From assembly GCA_046582565.1 (NCBI GenBank), contig JAYGED010000136.1:1-12163 (forward strand): a stretch of 12,163 nt of DNA, read 5' to 3'. Source of the stretch: JAYGED01 sp046582565 (GTDB lineage: Bacteria > Pseudomonadota > Alphaproteobacteria > JAAXGF01). Positions 6,466 to 12,163 of this stretch are shown here, piece after piece (within the stretch, counting starts at the first letter, position 1; the number at the start of each line of letters is the position of its first letter). The notes beneath the pieces are model-generated. The model was not told the DNA's origin. It saw nothing but the letters and a program-made list of their open reading frames with translations, and made no database searches. The translations under genes were made by a program, and so were the position numbers.

Positions 6466-8154
6466 ATGCGTCCCACTCTCTACGGTAACCGTCACGCCGT
6501 GTCCGCCGGTCACTATCTTGCCGCCGCAGCCGGAAATGCGATCCTGGATGCGGGTGGAAATGCAGTCGATGCCGGTTGCTGCGCAGGCATGGCGCTCGCT
6601 GTCCTGCATCCGGACGAAGTAAATTTTGCCGGTGTCGCACCAATATTAATCCGCAAGGCGAGTGGCGAGGTCGTCACCATCGCGGGTCTGGGACACTGGC
6701 CGATGTCGATCCCCGCCGATCTTTTCATGCGTGAGCATGGCGGCGAGATGCCCTATGGGGTGCTGCGGACTGTTGTGCCGGCGGCGCCGGACGCCTGGAT
6801 CACGGCGCTCCGCAACTATGGAACGATGTCATTCGGCGACGTGGCGGCGGCGGCGATCGAGTTCGCCCGCGATGGCTTTTCGGTGTATCAATTTCTTGCC
6901 TCGGCGTTTGAACATAGTGCGCAGCATACCAGCCGCTGGCCCTCCAGCGCGGCGCTCTTTCTCCCCAATGGCAGGCCACCGCGCCTCGGCGAACGGTTTG
7001 TGCAGACTGATCTGGCGGGAACAATCCAGTTCATGGTCGATGAGGAGAAGGCGGTCGCTCATCAGGGGCGTGAAGCGGGGCTGGACGCGGCCCGGGCGGC
7101 GTTTTACGTCGGCGATATTGCCGAGCGCATTGTTGCCCACATGAAGAGCGAAGGCGGTTATCTCTCGCGTGATGATCTGGCCAATTTCCACAGTAAAATC
7201 GGACCGGCCATTCAGGGGCGCTGGCGCGATTTCGAGATTTTCACCTGCGGGCCATGGTGTCAGGGACCAACCCTGATTCAATCGCTGCTGATGATGGAAA
7301 AGGCAGGCCTGGAGGGGCTGAAACAGAACGGTGCAGACTATCTCCATCTGATGATTGAAGTCATTAAATGCGTCTTTGCGGACCGTGAATATTATTATGG
7401 TGATCCGGATTTCATCGACGTTCCGCTTGAGCGGCTGCATGGCGAGGCCAATATCAATCAATGGCTCAAGCAAATTGATCCGAAACAGGCCATGGCGGAC
7501 ATGCCGACACCTGCCGGTATTGAAGAACCTTTTAAATATCCTGTTCGCGAAGGCCTGCCGGTGCGCGATCCCGATACATCCTATCTTTGTACGGTCGACA
7601 AATGGGGCAATGCGTTCTCGGCGACGCCTTCGGATGGGATGTGGCGCTCCCCGGTTGTTCCCGGGCTCGGTATTATTCCGTCGCCTCGAGGCACCCAGTC
7701 ACGGACCGACCCGAACCATCCCTGCGGCATCGGTCCGGGCCGGCGGCCCCGCCTCACGCCCAACCCGGCAATGGCGCTCCGCGATGACGGCACCGTGGTA
7801 CCCTTCGGCGCCCCCGGCGGTGACGCCCAGGTGCAATCCATGCTTCAGGTGTTTCTCAATATTTTCCATTTTGGCATGGATATTCAGGAAGCCATCGACG
7901 CACCGCGCATGACCTCACACAGCTTCCCGTCTTCCTTCTCGCCGTTTGGGCATTTCCCCGCGGTGGTAAGCCTGGAAGGCCGCATTGATGAAGCGGTGCG
8001 CAAGGATCTGGAGAGCCGGGGCCACCGCCTGGACATATATCCCGACTACACCAGGAATTCAGCCGCGGTCGAGGTTATCGTCGCTGAGCCGTCGCCGGGG
8101 TTCCTGCGCGCCGGGGCCGACCCCCGCCAGCCGGCATATGCAATCGTGCGCTAG
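6466..8154 (+). CDS. Gamma-glutamyltransferase-family Ntn hydrolase, cytoplasmic (YwrD/acylase-like clade)
   Basis: 562 aa, normal for the GGT fold. These enzymes are made as one chain and cut themselves before a threonine that becomes the catalytic N-terminus of the small subunit. Here that is T371 in DPDTSYLCTVDKWGNAFSATPSDG-like context (codon 7576-7578), giving subunits of about 370 and 192 residues. Other family marks are GNAVDA (31-36), PGRRP (424-428), NPAMAL (433-438) and the oxyanion GAPGGDAQ (449-456). No signal peptide is visible, so it should be cytoplasmic, unlike classical periplasmic GGT. At the place of the usual donor-binding RETAP motif it reads GLGHWP (residues ~75-80), lacking that arginine. 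The substrate may therefore not be a gamma-glutamyl compound; relatives include cephalosporin acylases and oxamate amidohydrolase. A GGAGG (6454-6458) seven bases upstream fixes the start. Confidence 0.88.
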   Translation: MRPTLYGNRHAVSAGHYLAAAAGNAILDAGGNAVDAGCCAGMALAVLHPDEVNFAGVAPILIRKASGEVVTIAGLGHWPMSIPADLFMREHGGEMPYGVLRTVVPAAPDAWITALRNYGTMSFGDVAAAAIEFARDGFSVYQFLASAFEHSAQHTSRWPSSAALFLPNGRPPRLGERFVQTDLAGTIQFMVDEEKAVAHQGREAGLDAARAAFYVGDIAERIVAHMKSEGGYLSRDDLANFHSKIGPAIQGRWRDFEIFTCGPWCQGPTLIQSLLMMEKAGLEGLKQNGADYLHLMIEVIKCVFADREYYYGDPDFIDVPLERLHGEANINQWLKQIDPKQAMADMPTPAGIEEPFKYPVREGLPVRDPDTSYLCTVDKWGNAFSATPSDGMWRSPVVPGLGIIPSPRGTQSRTDPNHPCGIGPGRRPRLTPNPAMALRDDGTVVPFGAPGGDAQVQSMLQVFLNIFHFGMDIQEAIDAPRMTSHSFPSSFSPFGHFPAVVSLEGRIDEAVRKDLESRGHRLDIYPDYTRNSAAVEVIVAEPSPGFLRAGADPRQPAYAIVR

Positions 8155-8171
8155 GCTCCTTGGAGGGGCCA

Positions 8172-8189
8172 CCCCGGGTCTACCCGGGG
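8172..8189. terminator. GC hairpin at the junction of converging genes, possible bidirectional terminator
   Basis: An inverted repeat, CCCCGGG-TCTA-CCCGGGG-like (seven-bp stem, four-base loop), covers the stop codon of the phosphoesterase gene (8180-8182) and lies 17 bases after the GGT-family stop. Its position between converging genes fits a shared terminator. There is no T-run on either side, so this is tentative. Confidence 0.3.
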
Positions 8190-10270
8190 ATGATCAGGAC
8201 TGGAAATGCGACACCATTGCTCAGGGGTACGTTGACGGAGACACTCTTTTCATTATCCACCGCAACGGGAGCAATTTCTCCGCTGCCCAAATCGATCTGT
8301 TCACCATGGGCAGCGCCAAAGGGGACTGACATTTCCGTCGTCCCCGTGTCGGGCAGGGCAAGGACGATGGTCCCCTTGTCGGCTTGAAGTTGGATGTAAC
8401 GTCCGCCGGGACAGTCGCCCGCTGCGCCGGCACTGACCTCACCCACCACCCTGTTTAAAGCAGCGTTCAAGTTTCGCACCACATGGAACCCGGGCCGTGG
8501 ATTGTACATGCGGTCCAGGACGCCGGTCCGGGGGAAGTAGCCGCGATCAATGTCGACGAAAGTATCGGCGTAAACGGTGACGTTGTCGAAGGCCGCGGCG
8601 GCGGCCATGGCCTCGGCGATGCGGCTGACGCTCAGATGGTCGTCGGCTGTTTCCAGGGCCGGGTTGGCGCCGAACATGCGTAGATGCACGGACGCGGCGA
8701 CGCCCAGGTCCGTAGCAATTGCGCTGGCCGTGGCGGCTGTCGCCCAGGGTGACATCTCCAGGGTGAGGCGGAAGACGAAGCCGTCCAGTGCGCCGGAAAG
8801 CTCCGGACGGGCCAGGACACCGGCCATCTGGTCCCTGTCATCGTCCAGGAAACCATGGTTGATGGCATGGTAATATTTTCCGGCTTCGCTGCGTTGCTCA
8901 TCGATGGAGCGCAGCCGCGAGAGATAGACCGGCATCCCGACGGCCCGCGCTATGTCGCCGACGCCGCCGATATCCCGCTCCAGGACCTCCCAGTTGAGGC
9001 CGATCTCCCAGGCCGAGAAAATATCCTGATGCGCGATAATCAGTTCGCGTTGGCGGGGGGTTGGGTCGCCGAAAGAGAACAGGGTGAATTCGTGGCCGTG
9101 GGATTTCAGCATGCGCATGCGATCGACGTTTTCCGCTACCAGCAGATCGCGGAGCGGGACCCGAACCCTCCTGACCCCCATTTCCCAAAGCGCCATGAGC
9201 GGGTAGTCGTTGCGTACTTCCTTGCGGTCGAATTCATCGAGGCCCCCGGTCGGCGGGATTTCGACGATCTCCATCCAGTTCTGGCGCATATCAAAGCCAA
9301 AATCGCCGCGCCGGTTGAGGCGCGGATGGACGGGGGCGACGCGCGCGGGACCGGCCTTGTCCGGTGATCCCAAAGCGGCCTCCATGCCGTAGGTGCGGAT
9401 GATGTCGCAGACATGCCCGCCTTCGTGAACATGAACGACGAAATAGCCTAGTTTCGGTTTATCGTTGCGGCCGAATTCGCTGTCTGCGCCAGGGGGAATT
9501 CGATACATCTCGCTGTAGTCCAACCGCACGAAAGCTGTCGACGGCATCAGGTAGCAGTCCGTTTTGCCATGGCGAAAAAACCAGAAATTATGCACATGGC
9601 CGATGAACAGGGCCTCGACGCCGTACTTTTCCAGGAGACCCAGCATCCAGGTGCGGCCCGGCTCACCGATGTTGTCGTAGTTCTCTTCCTCGTCGGGTTT
9701 CGAGAAATAGGGCGGATAATGGCTGTGCAGGAATATGCGTTTGTCCCTGTTGGCCGCCAGGTCGGTTTCCAGCCAGGCCCGTTGCTCTTCTTCCGCGGCG
9801 AAGCCTGAATTGATGATCTGGGCGTTGATGATGATGAAGTGGCAGCCGTCATGGTCGAAGGATTGATACTGGGCGCCGAAATGTTCGTCCCAGAGCGCCA
9901 GGTAGTCCTCGTGGACGCGTGCTGCCGGGGCCCAGTCGTTGGGCTTGTCACCGACGTCGTGGTTGCCCGGCGTCAGGTAGAGAGGATGTTTTAGTGCTTT
10001 GACCTGCGCATGAAACTGCGCCGCCGCCGCGGCATAGAGGTCGGGGATGGCGGGCACTGGATGCACCAGGTCGCCGACGTTGACCACGAAGGCCAGATCA
10101 CGAGTATTCAGATCGCGGATCACGTGGCGCATACGCCGGTTGGCCAGGCGGTTGACGTCATAGGGGGAGTTGCAGTTGTCCTCGCCCTGGTTCAAATGCG
10201 TATCGGTGATCACGCCGAAACTGAACAGGCGCCGGCCGAGCGTGTCGTGGTTCAACGATTTGGTGATCAT
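8180..10270 (-). CDS. Two-domain metallophosphoesterase (calcineurin-like N-terminus plus long C-terminal domain), copy 2
   Basis: 696 aa, homologous over its whole length to the phosphoesterase at 2003-4015; around the GHVH motif I count 32 identities in 54 hand-aligned positions. The metal-site motifs are complete: D23-x-H25, G66-D67, G102-N-H-D105, S183-H184 and G224-H-V-H227. Residues ~320-610 repeat the unnamed second domain with the same apparent strands (VRRVRVPL, HEFTLFSFG, IFSAWEIGLNWE, GFVFRLTLE, VTVYADTF) and the well-kept DIDRGYFPR/LDRMYNPRPG block at 573-594. The C-terminal beta-rich end is about 15 residues longer than in copy 1. There is no signal peptide, so it is probably cytoplasmic. 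The frame is open to 10390, but ATG 10270 aligns with copy 1 and follows a plausible promoter. Unlike copy 1 it is transcribed alone, convergent with the GGT-family gene. The substrate is unknown and may differ from that of copy 1. Confidence 0.9.
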   Translation of the reverse strand: MITKSLNHDTLGRRLFSFGVITDTHLNQGEDNCNSPYDVNRLANRRMRHVIRDLNTRDLAFVVNVGDLVHPVPAIPDLYAAAAAQFHAQVKALKHPLYLTPGNHDVGDKPNDWAPAARVHEDYLALWDEHFGAQYQSFDHDGCHFIIINAQIINSGFAAEEEQRAWLETDLAANRDKRIFLHSHYPPYFSKPDEEENYDNIGEPGRTWMLGLLEKYGVEALFIGHVHNFWFFRHGKTDCYLMPSTAFVRLDYSEMYRIPPGADSEFGRNDKPKLGYFVVHVHEGGHVCDIIRTYGMEAALGSPDKAGPARVAPVHPRLNRRGDFGFDMRQNWMEIVEIPPTGGLDEFDRKEVRNDYPLMALWEMGVRRVRVPLRDLLVAENVDRMRMLKSHGHEFTLFSFGDPTPRQRELIIAHQDIFSAWEIGLNWEVLERDIGGVGDIARAVGMPVYLSRLRSIDEQRSEAGKYYHAINHGFLDDDRDQMAGVLARPELSGALDGFVFRLTLEMSPWATAATASAIATDLGVAASVHLRMFGANPALETADDHLSVSRIAEAMAAAAAFDNVTVYADTFVDIDRGYFPRTGVLDRMYNPRPGFHVVRNLNAALNRVVGEVSAGAAGDCPGGRYIQLQADKGTIVLALPDTGTTEMSVPFGAAHGEQIDLGSGEIAPVAVDNEKSVSVNVPLSNGVAFPVLIIPG

Positions 10271-10302
10271 GGATTGATTCCGAATTGAGTTGTGGAGAGA
10301 AG

Positions 10303-10331
10303 CGTATACAGCTTGTGAAAATACCTTACAA
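10303..10331 (-). promoter_or_regulatory. Candidate sigma-70 promoter of metallophosphoesterase copy 2
   Basis: On the minus strand, TTGTAA (10331-10326) and TATACG (10308-10303) are separated by 17 bases, each four of six to consensus. Transcription would begin near 10296, leaving a leader of about 26 bases before ATG 10270. This agrees with that start and argues against the longer frame beginning at 10390. A five-base inverted repeat (CTTGT at 10312-10316, ACAAG at 10328-10332) flanks the spacer and could be a protein site. Confidence 0.4.
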
Positions 10332-10399
10332 GGCGATCCCTGACGACCCTCCCCAGGCACCGAGCGTAGCGAAGCCCAGGGAACAATCAAAATTTACAG

Positions 10400-10430
10400 T
10401 ACGTTCGCTTTCGGGGGTAGAGCGTACGTA
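10400..10430. repeat. Imperfect inverted repeat, 10-bp arms
   Basis: TACGTTCGCT (10400-10409) and AGCGTACGTA (10421-10430) pair at nine of ten positions around an 11-base spacer. It lies between two divergently transcribed genes, so it could be an operator for either one. It has no following T-run in either direction that would make it a terminator. Confidence 0.45.
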
Positions 10431-10712
10431 ATTCACTCTGTGCCGTAATATCCGCGAATAGCCGGGACCGGAAATTGGGATGAGTGCTGAAAGCCCGATA
10501 TCGTCCGAAATCTATTGTACGGATATTCCCTAAGACTCGTTTGGAATGCACTTTTAGAAGCAGCCAACTTTAGAAATATTTTACTGATTTCTGCGATCGT
10601 CTCACCGGGCCTTCATTCACTGGACAGCCATCGAACTGGTCTGGATAATCGGTCTGCGACACCTCAGTCGCTAACCCGTGGCCAAGGGCCCGAATAAGAC
10701 GAACGAGGACTA

Positions 10713-11684
10713 ATGGGCGAGCAACTGAAAGATCACTGCGGAGATGTGACGGCACCCCTGAGGCCCGGTGGTGAACAGCGCCTATCGTCGCAGCGGGAAG
10801 AGCTGTACCGCGAAACCTTCGAAGATGCTCCGGTCGCGATCTGGGTCGAGGATTGGTCACGGGCCAAGTCGATGATCGACCAGCTCGCGCGTCGAGGGGT
10901 GAAGAATTGGCGGCGTTATTTCGAGCGTCGCCCCGATCAGCTCATCAAGGCAAACGATTTGTGCGGCGAGATCGACGTCAACGCAGCCACGCTCTCCATC
11001 TACGGCGCGACGAGCAAGGAGGAAATTATGGAGTCGTCCGAGGGAGCGTCATTGACAGTCGGAGAGTTGAAGTTATTTTGCGATCAGATCGTCGCTGTCG
11101 CCGAAGGTGCGGATCATTTCGTGACCGAGGCCACCGAAACAGCTATGGACGATTCCGAAATATTCACCCGCATCCATGGGGTGATACCTCAGGGCCACCG
11201 GAAAACCTGGTCGCGGGTGATCTTCACCATAGAGAACCTCACCGAGCGCAAGCGCACCGAAGATGCGCTGCGCGAGAGCGAGGCGCGCTATCGTGAGCTT
11301 TTCGATAATTCTCCTATCGGTCTCTGGGAAGAGGACTGGTCTTCGATAAAGGAGATGATCGATAGGCTGGGGAAGGATGGCATCACCGATTGGCGCCGCT
11401 ACTTCAGAAGTCACCAGGATCAGTTGGCTCAAGCGTACAACATGGCCCGCGAAATGTATGTAAATCAAGCAGCCCTTGACTTATATCGGGCGCCGAACAG
11501 ACAAGCAGCTCACGGTATGAACCAAAGCGATCAGGTGCGGTCGGAAGAACTCCCAACATTTTTAGACAATCTCATCGCGTTCATCGAAGGTCGAACAAGC
11601 TACATTATCGAAGCCAAGGAACGCACCTATGACGACGCCGAGATCGTAACGCGCAGGCACGTCGTCATTCCAAGGGGTCATTAA
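10713..11684 (+). CDS. PAS-PAS sensory part of a histidine kinase, ended by a premature stop
   Basis: 323 aa made of two homologous units, residues ~31-180 and ~192-323. Each begins like a PAS domain (ETFEDAPVAIWVEDWS and ELFDNSPIGLWEEDWS), continues with an acidic 'MIDxLxxxGxxxWRRYF' stretch and ends, in the first unit, with TWSRVIFTIENLTERKR, the usual PAS-to-coil exit. The second unit stops at GH, just before the same exit, at a TAA (11682-11684). The frame stays open beyond it and reads NSWSRVLYSIEDITERKRAEEAL, so this is the front of a larger kinase. No membrane spans are visible, so sensing would be cytoplasmic. ATG 10713 has AGGA three bases upstream. If translated as it stands, the product would be a sensor without a kinase. 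Any link to the transporter module is unproven. Confidence 0.8.
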   Translation: MGEQLKDHCGDVTAPLRPGGEQRLSSQREELYRETFEDAPVAIWVEDWSRAKSMIDQLARRGVKNWRRYFERRPDQLIKANDLCGEIDVNAATLSIYGATSKEEIMESSEGASLTVGELKLFCDQIVAVAEGADHFVTEATETAMDDSEIFTRIHGVIPQGHRKTWSRVIFTIENLTERKRTEDALRESEARYRELFDNSPIGLWEEDWSSIKEMIDRLGKDGITDWRRYFRSHQDQLAQAYNMAREMYVNQAALDLYRAPNRQAAHGMNQSDQVRSEELPTFLDNLIAFIEGRTSYIIEAKERTYDDAEIVTRRHVVIPRGH

Positions 11685-12163
11685 AACAGCTGGTCTCGCG
11701 TGCTGTATTCGATCGAGGACATCACCGAGCGCAAGCGCGCCGAGGAGGCGCTGATTACGGCCTTGAAGCAGGCCGACTTCGCCAATCGCTCCATGTCCGA
11801 GTTCCTCGCCAACATGAGCCACGAGCTGCGCACGCCACTCAACGCCATCATCGGTTTCTCCGACGTCATGAAAAGCGGGATGTTCGGGCCTATAGACAAC
11901 CCGAAATACGCTGATTATGTGGACGACATCAACGCATCCGGCGTACACCTCCTGGAGCTCATCAACGAGATTCTCGATCTGTCGAAGATCGAGGCGGGAA
12001 AGACCGAGCTGAATGAGGAAAATATCGACGTATCGAAGACCCTTTTATCTTGTCTTACCCTGATCAAGGAACGGGCCGAAAAGGCGGGCGTTGACATCGA
12101 GAACGACGTGGCGCTGGACTTGCCGGCGCTCCATGCCGATGAGCGCAAGTTCAAGCAGATAGT
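11685..12163 (+). CDS. HisKA part of the same histidine kinase, separated by an in-frame TAA and cut by the window edge (probable pseudogene half)
   Basis: This is the continuation of the preceding frame after the TAA at 11682-11684. It completes the second PAS unit (SWSRVLYSIEDITERKR), passes through a coil, and enters a HisKA dimerisation domain with the H-box FLANMSHELRTPLNAIIGFSD. The phosphoacceptor histidine is codon 11820-11822. The second helix (LLELINEILDLSKIEAGK) and the linker to the ATPase domain follow before the sequence ends; the N, G1 and G2 boxes lie outside the window. Independent translation would have to begin at GTG 11700 or ATG 11793, neither with a clear ribosome site. 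One base change, for example from GAA or CAA, would restore a single gene, so a recent nonsense mutation, a sequencing error or a suppressed stop are all possible. Confidence 0.65.

Larger units (their letters stand above)
10271..10712. other. 442-base intergenic region between divergent genes
   Basis: No credible gene is visible here on either strand; the short open frames lack ribosome sites and recognisable protein character. The left end holds the candidate promoter for phosphoesterase copy 2. Around 10348-10380 there is a short duplicated CCCAGG flanking GAGCGTAGCGAAG, a type of motif often seen scattered between genes. At 10400-10430 there is an imperfect inverted repeat, listed separately. 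The part from about 10500 to 10600 is AT-richer and probably contains the promoter of the kinase gene, but I cannot place -35 and -10 boxes with confidence. Confidence 0.5.

Noticed and set aside
6829..7473. 214-codon minus-strand frame opposite the GGT-family gene
   Set aside because: Antisense shadow of a gene with a conserved catalytic threonine and oxyanion motifs; no independent support.
10271..10390. 40-codon upstream extension of phosphoesterase copy 2
   Set aside because: The extra residues have no counterpart in copy 1 and would lie upstream of, or across, the candidate promoter; ATG 10270 aligns with the paralogue.
10515..10697. 60-codon plus-strand frame before the kinase gene
   Set aside because: No ribosome site, no recognisable domain, and it ends just before the kinase start in a likely promoter region.
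1..12163. CRISPR arrays, tRNA or rRNA genes, complete insertion sequences, prophage genes
   Set aside because: I saw no regularly spaced repeats, cloverleaf-like or rRNA sequence, intact transposase or phage structural gene on either strand.

Overview
The window looks like a chromosomal accessory region of a GC-rich alphaproteobacterium. I infer this from the polyamine-type ABC transporter proteins, from a PAS/HisKA kinase with the 'EDWS' repeat type that I associate with Rhodospirillales and Rhizobiales relatives, and from strong G/C at third codon positions. This placement is inference; no rRNA or marker gene is present.

Layout. Bases 1-5257 are a minus-strand operon read right to left: periplasmic substrate-binding protein (4133-5257), a 670-aa metallophosphoesterase with a long second domain (2003-4015), two inner-membrane permeases (874-1806 and 56-877, with a 4-base overlap), and the first 17 codons of the transport ATPase (1-52), which runs off the left edge. 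Divergent from it is an HTH regulator (5432-6274, plus). The space between them holds a phased array of TGCGCA-like elements that is the obvious operator candidate. After a short gap containing what looks like a degraded IS5-type transposase tail comes a gamma-glutamyltransferase-family Ntn hydrolase (6466-8154, plus). Converging on it, 25 bases away, is a second 696-aa metallophosphoesterase (8180-10270, minus), a full-length paralogue of the first. A 442-base intergenic stretch follows. The window ends in a PAS-PAS-HisKA sensor kinase (from 10713, plus) broken by one in-frame TAA at 11682-11684 and cut off by the right edge.

How the genes may work together (inference). The transporter would bring in a small solute. 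Neither metallophosphoesterase has an export signal, and nor does the GGT-family enzyme, so all three should act in the cytoplasm on the imported compound or its derivatives. One plausible picture is uptake and stepwise hydrolysis of a compound carrying both a phosphoester and an amide bond, under control of the divergent HTH protein. The substrate is unknown. 'Spermidine/putrescine' describes only the transporter family. The two-domain phosphoesterases, their duplication, and a GGT-family enzyme without the usual donor-binding arginine motif are the parts that look least described.
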